From NCBI RefSeq assembly GCF_900107015.1, contig NZ_FNOI01000001.1, forward strand, positions 930,907 to 994,906: a stretch of 64,000 bases of DNA, given 5' to 3'. Numbering within the stretch: the stretch's first letter is position 1; each line of letters begins with the position of its first letter. This DNA is from Litoreibacter albidus. GTDB lineage: Bacteria > Pseudomonadota > Alphaproteobacteria > Rhodobacterales > Rhodobacteraceae. Shown one piece after another: positions 26,696 to 36,363 of this stretch. The notes beneath the pieces were generated by a model that made no database searches, had not been told where the DNA came from, and was given only the letters and a program-made list of their open reading frames with translations. A program made the translations under genes and the position numbers.

Positions 26696-28152
26696 TGGAG
26701 CCGCTCACTTGGACAGGTGCGCTCGGCGCCTATTTGAACCCCGTCTTCACGCTGGCTGTGTTGGGATTGATCCTGACTGTCGCCAGCTACCTTCTGCTCA
26801 GCGCGGTTGAGAACACGAAGGCCGTTTTCACCACCGGCCCACAGAACCGGCAAGGCCCCGCACCCCATTCCGAAGCTCTAGCGGACTTCATCTTTCCATT
26901 ATCGGCCATCACGGCACTCTTGGGGATGGTGTACCTTTTGGCAGGCATCGTGACACCCTACGGCACCGCAGGCATCATCGGGGAGCTGGGCGTTCGCTTC
27001 CTCCCCGTCTGGATCGCCCTCGCCGTGACCTTCTTCCTGTCGCTTACCTACAAGCGCAAGCTGGGTCTTTACGGCAAGCTGTTCGACAGCCCCATCGGCA
27101 TGGTTGGCTTTGCCATCGTGATGTTTTGGGTCTTCACCGCCATCTTCGTGTCCATGGATATGGTGATCACCCATGATCCGCTCGGTCAGGTTTCCGGCAT
27201 GAAGAACAAGCTCCCCGGCACCCCGCTGCGCGGCGCGGCAGAAGGCGACTACACCCACTACCTGCTGGGCGGCGACAACCTCGCACGCGACGTGTTCTCG
27301 CGCATGGTCAAAGGCTCTCAGGTGGTATTGGTAATCGCGCCTGCGGCCACGCTTTTCGCGTTCATGGTCGGTATCACACTCGGCCTGCCAGCCGGATACT
27401 TCGGCGGGAAACTCGACACGGTGATCAGCTTCATGGCCAATTTGGTTTTGGCATTTCCGGTCATTTTACTGTTCTTCTTGTTGGTGACACCGGAAATTCG
27501 CGCAGCAGGCATCCAGATACCAGGCACCGGATACATCTGGACCGTGCCCACGATCCTCGCCTCAATCCTGTTCTTGTTTCCGCTGGTGTTCCTCGTGGTG
27601 CTCTTCGACTCGCGTTATTTCACTCAACCAGCCAAACGAAACCTCTACGTCGGGCTAACGGTGCTCATTGGCGGCTACATCTACCTTGGGCTTGCGTGGG
27701 ATGCGGATCCCTTCGACCTCATCTCAATAGACGGCGGGGTCTTGATCGTGTTCGTCTCGGTGGTCTTCGTGAACTCCCCCACCGTGTTCAGGATCGTGCG
27801 CGGCTTGGTCCTTGACATCAAAACCCGCGACTACGTCGCCGCGGGCCAAACCCGTGGCGAGGGGCCGTGGTACATCATGCTGTGGGAAATTCTGCCCAAT
27901 GCGCGCGGGCCGTTGATCGTCGATTTCTGCCTGCGCATCGGCTACACCACGATCCTGTTGGGGACGCTCGGGTTTTTCGGCCTTGGCCTGTCATCCGAGA
28001 GCCCCGACTGGGGCACCACGATCAACGCAGGCCGCCGGTTGCTTAGCATCTACCCCCACCCCGCAATCGTCCCTGCCATCGCCTTGATGAGTCTCGTTTT
28101 AGGGCTGAACCTGCTCGCAGATGGTCTGCGCGAAGAAAGCCTGAAGGATTAA
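26692..28152 (+). CDS. ABC transporter permease, DppC/OppC type, with extended N-terminus
   Basis: 486 residues, well above the roughly 300 usual for DppC. The first 150 residues hold three or four extra hydrophobic helices. The core DppC-like region has a periplasmic section with LGGDNLARDVFSRMVKGSQ, and the EAA loop near residues 375-400 (YVAAGQTRGEGPWYIMLWEI). It pairs with the preceding permease. Its start overlaps the upstream stop (ATGA), so translation is coupled. The extra helices may represent a distinct subfamily. Confidence 0.9.
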   Translation: MMEPLTWTGALGAYLNPVFTLAVLGLILTVASYLLLSAVENTKAVFTTGPQNRQGPAPHSEALADFIFPLSAITALLGMVYLLAGIVTPYGTAGIIGELGVRFLPVWIALAVTFFLSLTYKRKLGLYGKLFDSPIGMVGFAIVMFWVFTAIFVSMDMVITHDPLGQVSGMKNKLPGTPLRGAAEGDYTHYLLGGDNLARDVFSRMVKGSQVVLVIAPAATLFAFMVGITLGLPAGYFGGKLDTVISFMANLVLAFPVILLFFLLVTPEIRAAGIQIPGTGYIWTVPTILASILFLFPLVFLVVLFDSRYFTQPAKRNLYVGLTVLIGGYIYLGLAWDADPFDLISIDGGVLIVFVSVVFVNSPTVFRIVRGLVLDIKTRDYVAAGQTRGEGPWYIMLWEILPNARGPLIVDFCLRIGYTTILLGTLGFFGLGLSSESPDWGTTINAGRRLLSIYPHPAIVPAIALMSLVLGLNLLADGLREESLKD

Positions 28153-28156
28153 GCCC

Positions 28157-30241
28157 ATGTCAGACGATACATACACCGGCCCGATCCTAGAGATCGACCA
28201 GCTGTCCATCTCCTTCTTCACGCGCCTTCGGGAGATCCCGGCGGTCATGGATTTTTCGTGCACCATTCAACCCGGCGAGGCGATGGGCCTCGTGGGCGAA
28301 TCCGGCTGCGGCAAATCCACCGTGGCCCTGGGGGTGATGCAGGATCTGGGCGTCAACGGGCGGGTCGTCGGCGGCTCCATCAAATTCAAAGGCCGTGACC
28401 TAGGCCAGATGAGCGCGGAGGAATTGCGCGACATTCGCGGATCGGAAATAGCCATGATCTACCAAGAGCCCATGGCCTCCCTCAATCCTGCCATGCGCAT
28501 CGGTAAACAGCTCATGGAAGTGCCGATGATCCACTTCGGCACGTCGCAAAAAGAGGCCTACGCCCGCGCTTTAGAGGTGGTGACGGATGTGAAACTCCCC
28601 GACCCCGAACGCATCTTGAACGCCTTCCCGCATCAGCTGTCCGGCGGTCAACAACAGCGGATCGTCATTGCCATGGCCTTGATGTCCAAGCCGTCTCTGT
28701 TGATCTTGGACGAACCCACCACGGCCTTGGACGTCACGGTAGAGGCCGCGGTGGTGGAGCTGGTGAAAGACCTCGGCAAGAAATACGGCACGTCGATGCT
28801 GTTCATCTCGCACAACCTCGGGTTGGTTTTGGAAACTTGCGACCGCATCTGCGTGATGTACTCCGGCGAGGCGGTGGAGACCGGCTCCATCGAGGACGTT
28901 TTCGACGATATGCAGCACCCCTACACGCAGGCCCTGTTCCGCTCTATCCCCTTACCCGGCGCGGACAAGAACGCCCGCCCATTGATAGCCATCCCCGGCA
29001 ACTTCCCCCTGCCACACGAGCGCCCTCAGGGGTGCAACTTCGGCCCCCGCTGCGACTACTTTCAGGCTGGCCTGTGCGATCAAGGCGACATCCGGATGCA
29101 AAAGATCAAAGGCAACGACCGCCACGGCTCGCGCTGCCTGCGCATCGAGGAGATCGACTGGAACGCCCCGATCGAGATTGGCGCTCAAACTGAAAAACCA
29201 GCCCCCGGTGAGGTGGTTCTCAAAATCAACGCGCTCAAGAAGTACTACGAAGTCGCCGCCTCGGCTCTCTTCAGCGGGGCCAACAAGAAGGTGGTGAAAG
29301 CCAACGAAGCCCTAAGTTTTGAGGCACGCCAGTCGGAAACTTTGGCCATCGTGGGCGAGTCTGGCTGTGGGAAATCGACCTTTGCCAAGGTCCTGATGGG
29401 GCTAGAGACCGCTACCGCGGGCGAGATATCTCTGCGTGGCAAAAACATCCAGCACATCCCCATAGAAGACCGCGATTTGAAAACGATCTCGGATGTGCAG
29501 ATGGTGTTTCAAAACCCGTTCGATACGCTCAACCCTTCCATGACCGTGGGCCGCCAGATCATCCGCGCGCTGGAAATTTTCGGGATTGGCAATACTGAGG
29601 CCGCGCGCAACGCGCGCATGTTGGAACTGCTTGATCTGGTAAAGCTGCCACGCGAATTTGCAAAGCGCATGCCGCGCCAGCTCTCTGGCGGGCAAAAGCA
29701 GCGCGTCGGCATCGCGCGTGCCTTTGCCGGCGACGCAAAAATCGTCGTCGCAGATGAACCGGTGTCGGCGTTGGACGTCTCCGTGCAAGCCGCTGTGACG
29801 GATCTTCTGATGGAAATCCAGCGCGAGAATGACACCACACTTTTGTTCATCTCGCACGACCTTAGTATCGTGCGCTATCTATCTGATCGCGTTATGGTAA
29901 TGTATCTTGGTCACGTGGTTGAACTCGGGACAACCGATCAGGTCTTCCAGCCGCCCTACCACCCCTATACAGAGGCGCTCTTATCCGCCGTTCCCATCGC
30001 GGACACATCAATCGACAAAAAACACATCGTGTTGGAAGGCGATATCCCCTCCGCGATGAACCCGCCCTCCGGCTGTCCGTTTCAAACCCGCTGCGGTTGG
30101 AAAAATCAGGTCGCAGACGGGCTGTGCGACAAGGACGTTCCGCCCCTCCGCACCCTAGAGAATGGCCACCAGATCAAATGCCACCTCGCAGATGACATCC
30201 TTGCCCGCATGGAACCCGTGATGAAAATGGCCGCCGAATAA
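28157..30241 (+). CDS. Fused peptide ABC transporter ATPase (DppD-DppF type)
   Basis: 694 residues containing two complete nucleotide-binding domains. The first has Walker A GESGCGKST at residues 47-55, signature LSGGQQQR near 161 and Walker B LLILDEPTTALD near 181. The second has Walker A near 400, LSGGQKQR and VVADEPVSALD. Each half ends with the oligopeptide-transporter C-terminal motif, including cysteine clusters (CNFGPRCDYF and CPFQTRCGW) that may bind an Fe-S cluster. The protein powers the adjacent permeases; one chain replaces the usual two. The gene follows the second permease by four bases. Confidence 0.93.
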   Translation: MSDDTYTGPILEIDQLSISFFTRLREIPAVMDFSCTIQPGEAMGLVGESGCGKSTVALGVMQDLGVNGRVVGGSIKFKGRDLGQMSAEELRDIRGSEIAMIYQEPMASLNPAMRIGKQLMEVPMIHFGTSQKEAYARALEVVTDVKLPDPERILNAFPHQLSGGQQQRIVIAMALMSKPSLLILDEPTTALDVTVEAAVVELVKDLGKKYGTSMLFISHNLGLVLETCDRICVMYSGEAVETGSIEDVFDDMQHPYTQALFRSIPLPGADKNARPLIAIPGNFPLPHERPQGCNFGPRCDYFQAGLCDQGDIRMQKIKGNDRHGSRCLRIEEIDWNAPIEIGAQTEKPAPGEVVLKINALKKYYEVAASALFSGANKKVVKANEALSFEARQSETLAIVGESGCGKSTFAKVLMGLETATAGEISLRGKNIQHIPIEDRDLKTISDVQMVFQNPFDTLNPSMTVGRQIIRALEIFGIGNTEAARNARMLELLDLVKLPREFAKRMPRQLSGGQKQRVGIARAFAGDAKIVVADEPVSALDVSVQAAVTDLLMEIQRENDTTLLFISHDLSIVRYLSDRVMVMYLGHVVELGTTDQVFQPPYHPYTEALLSAVPIADTSIDKKHIVLEGDIPSAMNPPSGCPFQTRCGWKNQVADGLCDKDVPPLRTLENGHQIKCHLADDILARMEPVMKMAAE

Positions 30242-30312
30242 AAACGCCACGCCCCCTTCATGGCGCGACGCCCCCTATCATTTCTTCAAAAATACCTCCC
30301 CCGGAGGGTCCG

Positions 30313-31782
30313 TCAGACGCCGTAAAGAGCGCCGAATTTGTCATCAAGATACGCCAGCAACGGCCCTTCGGACGGTTCAAACCCGCAGGCGTGTGCGATG
30401 GTGTCTTTGGGCGCACGAAGCCCGCCATATTGCTGCAAGTTCTCCCGCAGCCATCCCGTCGCCGCCGACGTGTCACCGCGCGACAGATCTGTGTCCAACC
30501 CGGGCACCGCCATGCGCAGGGATTGATATAAGCATCCAGCATAGACGTTGCCCAACGCGTAAGTCGGGAAATAGCCGAACAGACCAAACGACCAATGCAC
30601 GTCCTGCAAGACACCGTTTGATGGCTTATCGACCGTGACCCCGAAATCCGCCTCGAAGCGTGCATTCCAAGCGTCCTCCAGATCTGCGACCTCCAAGTCA
30701 CCGGATATCAACTGGCGCTCCAGATCGAACCGCAGCATCACGTGCAGGTTGTAATGCACCTCGTCCGCTTCTGTCCGAATGAAGCCCGATCCGACGCGGT
30801 TCACGACTTTGTAAAATACGTCCTCATCCGCGACACCGAAATCGCCGAACTGGTCACGCATCTGCCCATACAGCCATCCGGTGAACGCGCGGGACCGCCC
30901 AAGCTGGTTCTCGTAAATACGCGACTGGCTCTCGTGGACGCCCATCGACACCCCCGCACCCAGCGGCGTCAGCGCATATTCTGCGCGCACGCCCTGCTCG
31001 TAGCAGGCATGACCTACCTCGTGGATGGTCGAGTAAAAGCAGTTGAACGGGTCACGCGGGCTGGTGCGGGTGGTGATCCGCACGTCGGTGCCCGACCCGC
31101 TGGAGAACGGATGCACCGCCTTGTCGATACGCCCGCGCGTCAAGTCGTAGCCAAAGGTTTGCGCCAGTTTCGCGGTCAGCGCCATCTGCCCCGCCTCGTC
31201 AAACTCGCGGTCCAAAGCATCGGGCGCCTCTGCGGCCAACACTCGGGCGCGCAAGTCCACCAAACGCGGGCGCATCCGGTCAAAAAGACCTTGCAGCTCA
31301 GCCCCAGCCATCCCCGGCTCGTAATCGTCAAGCAACGCATCGTAAAGATCGCCGCCCGCCGCCAAGCAAGCCGCCTCCTCACGCTTAAGATCGATCATAC
31401 GGGTCAATACCGGCGCGAAGCTTGCGAAATCATCCTCGGCCCGCGCCTTAGCCCAAATGCCCTGCCCCGCAGAGGTATGGCGGGCAATATCAGTGGCCAG
31501 CTTTTCGGGCACTTTGGTGTTGCGCGTATAGGAGCGTTTTAGCTCTCGCAGGATCGCAGCACCTGTTTCGTCGGGCGCTTCGGCCTTGGCCAGCCAGTCG
31601 CCGATGCGGCCATCAGTGCGCCGCGCGTGAAGCACCGCCTCTAATGCCGCCATCTCCTCCGAGCGCAATTCGGCTGCGCCCTCGGGCATCACAGTTTCCT
31701 GATCCCACCCCGTGCGCCCCGCCACCGAGGCCAGCGCTTGTGTTGTGCGGTCAAAGGCCATCAGATCTTCATATGCTGACAT
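30313..31782 (-). CDS. M32 family metallocarboxypeptidase
   Basis: 489 residues, the usual length of thermostable carboxypeptidase Taq homologs. The zinc motif HEVGH is at residues 254-258, with conserved DVRITTR and HESQSRIYENQLGRS around it. M32 enzymes are cytosolic and remove C-terminal residues from peptides. That would suit processing of peptides imported by the neighbouring ABC system, though it lies on the opposite strand. It follows ctaA by four bases in the leftward direction. Confidence 0.93.
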   Translation of the reverse strand: MSAYEDLMAFDRTTQALASVAGRTGWDQETVMPEGAAELRSEEMAALEAVLHARRTDGRIGDWLAKAEAPDETGAAILRELKRSYTRNTKVPEKLATDIARHTSAGQGIWAKARAEDDFASFAPVLTRMIDLKREEAACLAAGGDLYDALLDDYEPGMAGAELQGLFDRMRPRLVDLRARVLAAEAPDALDREFDEAGQMALTAKLAQTFGYDLTRGRIDKAVHPFSSGSGTDVRITTRTSPRDPFNCFYSTIHEVGHACYEQGVRAEYALTPLGAGVSMGVHESQSRIYENQLGRSRAFTGWLYGQMRDQFGDFGVADEDVFYKVVNRVGSGFIRTEADEVHYNLHVMLRFDLERQLISGDLEVADLEDAWNARFEADFGVTVDKPSNGVLQDVHWSFGLFGYFPTYALGNVYAGCLYQSLRMAVPGLDTDLSRGDTSAATGWLRENLQQYGGLRAPKDTIAHACGFEPSEGPLLAYLDDKFGALYGV

Positions 31783-31786
31783 CGCT

Positions 31787-32923
31787 TTAGTTCCTTACAG
31801 ATTGAACGGGTGGATAAATGCTGGTGAAACGAGCGCGCAGGATCAGGCAAACCAGCACAACCGCGCCCAGCTGGTGAACGATGGCCAGATGCCACGGGGC
31901 CGCGTAAAGAACCGTACCGATTCCCAAAACCATCTGCCCGAACATCATCACGGCTACCCAATCAAAGGCCTGCTTTACCGCGCGGCTTGCCGCGCCCCGC
32001 GCGCGCCACCACACGAACATCCCGAACAGGAACAGTGCGTAGCCCAGCATACGGTGATTGAATTGAACCAAGGCCTCACTTTCAAAGAAGTTGCGCCACG
32101 CGGGGCTGTATTCAAACGCCAATGTCGGGAAGAAATCCCCCGCCATCAACGGCCAGTCCGTATAGGTGCGCCCCGCGTCGATACCCGCAACGAGCGCCCC
32201 CACCACGACCTGCAAATACGCGACCGCAATCAGCCAGCCGGTCAGCGTCGCCAACTTCGGCGAGCCTAAGCGCCGCGCTTGTAAAAGCTCCGCCTCCGTG
32301 CGGCCCAGCGTGAAGACGTACCACGCGATCAAGCCCAAGATAACGAAGGCCAAGCCAAGGTGCGTTGCCAGCCGGTAGGACGCCACGTCGAGCATTTCTC
32401 CCGTCAGGCCGGACGACACCATCCACCAGCCAATAGCACCTTGCAGCCCGCCAAGCGCGCCTACGGCGATCAGACGGCCTGTCCAGCCCGTCGGGATTTG
32501 CTTGCGCATAAGAAACCATAAGAAACCGACGGCCCAGACAAGCCCGATCACACGGCCAAGCTGACGATGCCCCCATTCCCACCAATAGATGGTTTTGAAT
32601 TCAGACAGGCTCATGCCTTTGTTTTGCAACTGGTATTCGGGGATGGTGCGGTACTTCTCCAGCTCTACCTCCCACGCGGCTTCTGACATGGGCGGCAGCG
32701 CGCCGGTCACGGGTTTCCATTCCGTAATAGACAACCCGCTATCGGTCAGGCGGGTCAGCCCGCCGACAACGATCATCACCACAACCAAAGCGAACAATAC
32801 CATTAACCATGCGCGCACGCCGCGTCTGTTGCCACGACTGGCCGCGCGATCAATCGCACCCGGTTGGGCGATGGGTTTCTCGGCCGTATCGACCTCTTCG
32901 AAAATGCTGCGTTTGCCTGCCAT
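31787..32923 (-). CDS. ctaA: Heme A synthase (COX15/CtaA)
   Basis: 378 residues with about eight membrane helices. Conserved TDSGLSITEWKPVTGALPP follows the first helix, and helices near HRQLGRVIGL and FNHRMLGYAL carry histidines that bind heme. The enzyme oxidises heme O to heme A for aa3-type cytochrome oxidase in the inner membrane. The start is set at ATG 32923 because GAGG lies six bases upstream; another ATG four codons earlier is in frame. Confidence 0.93.
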   Translation of the reverse strand: MAGKRSIFEEVDTAEKPIAQPGAIDRAASRGNRRGVRAWLMVLFALVVVMIVVGGLTRLTDSGLSITEWKPVTGALPPMSEAAWEVELEKYRTIPEYQLQNKGMSLSEFKTIYWWEWGHRQLGRVIGLVWAVGFLWFLMRKQIPTGWTGRLIAVGALGGLQGAIGWWMVSSGLTGEMLDVASYRLATHLGLAFVILGLIAWYVFTLGRTEAELLQARRLGSPKLATLTGWLIAVAYLQVVVGALVAGIDAGRTYTDWPLMAGDFFPTLAFEYSPAWRNFFESEALVQFNHRMLGYALFLFGMFVWWRARGAASRAVKQAFDWVAVMMFGQMVLGIGTVLYAAPWHLAIVHQLGAVVLVCLILRARFTSIYPPVQSVRN

Positions 32924-32977
32924 GTCGTGCCTCATTTGTTCGCCATCAACCTAGGGCGCGTGCCCCAGCCCGGCAAG

Positions 32978-33751
32978 TCAATCGCCGCGTTCTTTCCACC
33001 GTACAAACTGTCGCAGCATGCCGTGAAATGTCTGGATGTCCGCCTGCGTCATCGGCAGACGGGACAGCATGTTGCGCAGGTTCAGGCGCATCGAATCCGC
33101 TTTGTGATCGGGGTAGAAAAACTTCGCCGCGTCCAAGCGTTGCACGAAATGCTCGAACAGCTTCTCGACCTCCACCTGCGTGGCGAATTCCGTGCCTGCC
33201 ATCTCCACAACTTCCGGCGCGTCGTCGCCCGACTGGCGGCGCCATTCGTAGGCCACCAGCAACACGCATTGCGCAAGGTTCAGCGATGCAAAGCCTGGAT
33301 TCACCGGCACCGAGATCAGCGCGTTGGCCTGCGCGATGTCGACGTTTTCCAAGCCCGCACGTTCCGGGCCGAACATGATGCCGACCTGTTTGCCAGCCTT
33401 GGTCATCGCGCGGGCATGCTCCATCGCACGCTCCGGCGTCATCACGGGCTTGGTCAAGTCGCGCGACCGCGCGGTGGTCGCAAACACATAGTCCATGTCG
33501 CCCAAAGCGTCCGCCGTGCTGTCGAACACCCGCACATGATCCAGCACCCGCGACGCGCCGGACGCCGTGGCCACAGCGGCGGGGTTTGGCCACCCGTCGC
33601 GCGGGGAGACAAGGCGCATGCGCTGCAACTCGAAATTCCACATGGCGCGCGCCGCAGAGCCGATGTTCTCCCCCATTTGCGGGGCAATAAGAACAACTGT
33701 GGGTTGTGCGCCGCCCCATGGGGCTTGGGATTGATGGTCAGTGCCGGACAT
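32978..33751 (-). CDS. SpoU-family RNA methyltransferase, TrmJ-like
   Basis: 257 residues. SPOUT motifs are visible: IAPQMGENIGSAARAMWNF near residue 22, GIMFGPERAGLEN near 123 and VPVNPGFASLNLAQ near 148, which form the knotted SAM site. The C-terminal helical extension matches TrmJ, which methylates the 2'-O of residue 32 in tRNAs. It could act on rRNA instead. It is located directly upstream of ctaA on the same strand and divergent from the thiE-like gene. Confidence 0.85.
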   Translation of the reverse strand: MSGTDHQSQAPWGGAQPTVVLIAPQMGENIGSAARAMWNFELQRMRLVSPRDGWPNPAAVATASGASRVLDHVRVFDSTADALGDMDYVFATTARSRDLTKPVMTPERAMEHARAMTKAGKQVGIMFGPERAGLENVDIAQANALISVPVNPGFASLNLAQCVLLVAYEWRRQSGDDAPEVVEMAGTEFATQVEVEKLFEHFVQRLDAAKFFYPDHKADSMRLNLRNMLSRLPMTQADIQTFHGMLRQFVRWKERGD

Positions 33752-33866
33752 AGTGCCTCTATCTTATAAGGTGATGCACGGTTTAGGCCTGCATGACCCG
33801 CCCCGCAACACCCTTGTGAGCGCGCGCGCGCCCCGCTATGACGGGCAAAACAACGGGGAGACCGAT

Positions 33867-34508
33867 ATGGCCCAGAACGACACCACCCAAGAGGGTCCAG
33901 AAACCCCACAGGTATACCTGATCACACCGCCCGAATTCGAGCTATCGACTTACCCCGCGCAACTGGCCCGCGTGCTGGACGACGTGGACGTCGCCTGCCT
34001 GCGCCTAAGCCTTGCCACCAAGGATGAGGACAAAATCGCCCGCGCCGCCGACTTGATCCGCGAAGAAGCGCATGCGCGTGACATTCCGCTGGTCATCGAC
34101 AGCCATTTCCTTCTGGTGGAAAAGCTGGGCCTAGACGGGGTTCACCTGCTCGATGGTGCGCGCTCCGTGCGGTATGTGCGCAAAGAAATCGGCCCAGACG
34201 CCGTGATCGGCGCGTTCTGCGGCCCCTCGCGCCACGACGGCATGAGTGCTGGTGAAGGCGGCGCGGATTATGTGGCCTTAGGCCCTGTGGGCGAGACCAC
34301 GTTGGGTGACGGCCAAGTGGCCGAAACAGAAGCCTTCGAATGGTGGTCACAGATGATCGAGCTGCCCATTGTCGCCGAAGGCGCGGTAAACCCACAAGCC
34401 ATTGAGCGTCTGGCCCCCTACACCGACTTCTTTGCCATCGGCGAGGAAATTTGGGGCACCGATAACCCTAGCGCTGCTTTGAAAGCATTGCTTGCGCCGC
34501 TGGGCTGA
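33867..34508 (+). CDS. Thiamine phosphate synthase-like protein
   Basis: 213 residues from ATG 33867, with GGGGAG six bases upstream. The TIM-barrel TMP synthase/TenI features are present: VYLITPPEFEL at the N-terminus, LVIDSHFLLVEKLGLDGVHL, GAFCGPSRHDG and GADYVALGPV near the C-terminal half. Canonical ThiE couples HMP-PP with the thiazole phosphate. The degree of divergence (TenI-like loops) means catalytic identity is uncertain. The 3' end overlaps the olsA 3' end by 41 bases in convergent orientation. Confidence 0.8.
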   Translation: MAQNDTTQEGPETPQVYLITPPEFELSTYPAQLARVLDDVDVACLRLSLATKDEDKIARAADLIREEAHARDIPLVIDSHFLLVEKLGLDGVHLLDGARSVRYVRKEIGPDAVIGAFCGPSRHDGMSAGEGGADYVALGPVGETTLGDGQVAETEAFEWWSQMIELPIVAEGAVNPQAIERLAPYTDFFAIGEEIWGTDNPSAALKALLAPLG

Positions 34509-35322
34509 GTTTCAGACCGGACCGTATAACCTTCTCGCAGGCCGCAGCTAATTCCTTGCGGCTTGCGAATTCTGATACTTTTAGCGGATGATGGTAGGTC
34601 ACCGTAATCTGACCTTGGCGGGGGGCCGCTAAAGTTTGTAGCAAGTGCGGCGCAAAATCCATGTCGCCCCACCAGCCGTAAAATCGCGGATCAGCACCGT
34701 CTGGCGCGGCGTAGCTCAGCGTGACGGGCTGCACGTAAAGGATGTTGCGCAATTCTGGCGTGAAGAACGCAGCGAAAAGCGTTGATTTAAAAGGTAAAAG
34801 CCTAATTCCATCAGAGCTAGTCCCTTCTGGAAAAAACAACAGCTTGTGCCCAGCCAGCAACCGCCCCTCGAACACCTCTTTTTGGGCGCGGGCCTGTTTC
34901 GGATCGCGGTCAATAAACACCGTACCTGTGGCGCGGGCCAGCCAGCCGATGCCGGGCCAGTTCGCCACTTCCGATTTGGACACGAAGTAGACCCGTTTGC
35001 GCGCGTTCAACGAAAAGATGTCGAGCCAGCTACAGTGGTTTGAGACCACTGCCCCACGATGCCGCATCGGCGTGCCTGTGGCGCTGAACTTGATCCCAAG
35101 TATGACGAAAGACGCACGGCACACAAAACGCGTGATATGGGGCGTCCACGGGCGGTCTATGCCGTGCAACGGGCGCTCCACCAACCGGACAGCAAGCAGG
35201 ATCAGCAGGCCGCCGAACACAAGCAACGCGAGTGGCAGGCCGCGTAACACCACGCGCAGCCACGCCAGCGGGCCCATCTTCATCTCCGGCGGCGCATCCT
35301 TGGTGTTCCACGTGGCGCTCAT
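34468..35322 (-). CDS. 1-acyl-glycerol-3-phosphate acyltransferase family, OlsA-like
   Basis: 284 residues from ATG 35322, which overlaps the olsB-like stop (ATGA). PlsC motifs NHCSWLD (the H-x4-D site) near residue 92 and FPEGTSS near 164 are present, with one N-terminal membrane helix. Coupling to an OlsB-type gene suggests OlsA, which adds the second acyl chain to lyso-ornithine lipid; a phosphatidic acid synthase role is also possible. A longer upstream frame would overlap most of olsB and is unlikely. Confidence 0.85.
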   Translation of the reverse strand: MSATWNTKDAPPEMKMGPLAWLRVVLRGLPLALLVFGGLLILLAVRLVERPLHGIDRPWTPHITRFVCRASFVILGIKFSATGTPMRHRGAVVSNHCSWLDIFSLNARKRVYFVSKSEVANWPGIGWLARATGTVFIDRDPKQARAQKEVFEGRLLAGHKLLFFPEGTSSDGIRLLPFKSTLFAAFFTPELRNILYVQPVTLSYAAPDGADPRFYGWWGDMDFAPHLLQTLAAPRQGQITVTYHHPLKVSEFASRKELAAACEKVIRSGLKLSPAAQAMLSKQR

Positions 35323-36110
35323 TCGGTGCCCTGCAGTGTGTGCCCCTTGCGGGCGCGCGAATAGATGTCTTTGTGCTTTTGCGACATGCGCGCGGTGTCC
35401 ATCACTAAACACACGTCAATCGTGTTGAACTCCGTGTCGATGAACGCCCCGTCCCCAACCATCCCCCCAAGGCGCAGATACGCTTTGATCAAGGCGGGCG
35501 TGTTTTTCATGGCCATAACGCGATCAACGTCGCTGGCGGGCACGAGGTTCATGTCTTGGTAGGCCAAGGCCCGCGGCCTAAGGGATTGGGGCGCCAGATG
35601 GCTGTGATAGAGGTGCGAGAGCGATTGCGCAGCGGCGGCAACATCTGTCCCGTGGAAGGACGCCACGCCGAACATGACTTCGATCTCATGCTCCTCCACG
35701 TAGCGCGATAGCCCCTGCCACAGATGAAACATCGCCGCCCCACCACGGTAGTCGGGATGGACGCAGGACCGCCCTAGCTCCAACAATCGCCGTCCGCTGG
35801 CTTTGAGCGGGTTAAGATCGTATTCACCTTCGCTGTAAAACCCTAGCCCGTCAGGCAAGGCGTCACCGCGCAGCAGGCGGTAAACACCGACCACCTGCCC
35901 GTCGCTTTCGGTCCGTGCACGGTCCAGTAAAATAAGGTGGTCAAAGTGAGGATCGAACGCATCGCGCTCGAGTTGCGCCGCGTGATCCACGCCAGCGCCC
36001 GCCCCGCCCAACTCCTCCACAAAGACACGGTAGCGCAGGTGTTGCGACGCCCGCAGATCGGCGTCGTCCTTGGCCAGACGGGTCTCAAACTGCGGTTTTG
36101 GTCGGGTCAT
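35319..36110 (-). CDS. GNAT-fold acyltransferase, OlsB-like
   Basis: 263 residues: RYRVFVEELGG near residue 27, DHLILLDRA, VVGVYRLL and LELGRSCVHPDYRGGAAMF. This pattern is typical of OlsB, the ornithine N-acyltransferase using 3-hydroxyacyl-ACP. Together with the overlapping PlsC-type gene it would make phosphorus-free ornithine lipids, useful in phosphate-poor sea water. No direct substrate evidence is in the sequence. Confidence 0.86.
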   Translation of the reverse strand: MTRPKPQFETRLAKDDADLRASQHLRYRVFVEELGGAGAGVDHAAQLERDAFDPHFDHLILLDRARTESDGQVVGVYRLLRGDALPDGLGFYSEGEYDLNPLKASGRRLLELGRSCVHPDYRGGAAMFHLWQGLSRYVEEHEIEVMFGVASFHGTDVAAAAQSLSHLYHSHLAPQSLRPRALAYQDMNLVPASDVDRVMAMKNTPALIKAYLRLGGMVGDGAFIDTEFNTIDVCLVMDTARMSQKHKDIYSRARKGHTLQGTE

Positions 36111-36188
36111 AAGCCAGCATTTTTTTGTCAGGTCTGCCTAGCAAATAAGCGTTGCCACAGGCCAAGGCAATGCCGCTCGCGCCGCGCC

Positions 36189-36362
36189 TCAAACGTCGAA
36201 CTGCTGGAGCAGGGCAATTTTGGCACTTTCCAAAGTCATTTTGCCCATATTCTCAAAGTTAACGGTTATTTTACCATTTATGTTAGATTGAACTTGTCCA
36301 AGGCCCCATTCGGGCTTGTCCGGATTGCGCACCAGCATACCGGGTTCCAACAAGGAGTTCAT
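36189..36362 (-). CDS. DUF3553 protein, 57 aa
   Basis: 57 residues with the motif MLVRNPDKPEWGLGQVQS and KITVNFENMGK, which matches DUF3553 (an SH3-like fold seen in small alphaproteobacterial proteins and in UvrD/CarD-like contexts). No signal peptide. No SD lies before the ATG at 36362. The start codon is one base from the divergent chpT start, so upstream signals for each gene lie inside the other. Function unknown. Confidence 0.85.
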   Translation of the reverse strand: MNSLLEPGMLVRNPDKPEWGLGQVQSNINGKITVNFENMGKMTLESAKIALLQQFDV

Positions 36363-36363
36363 A

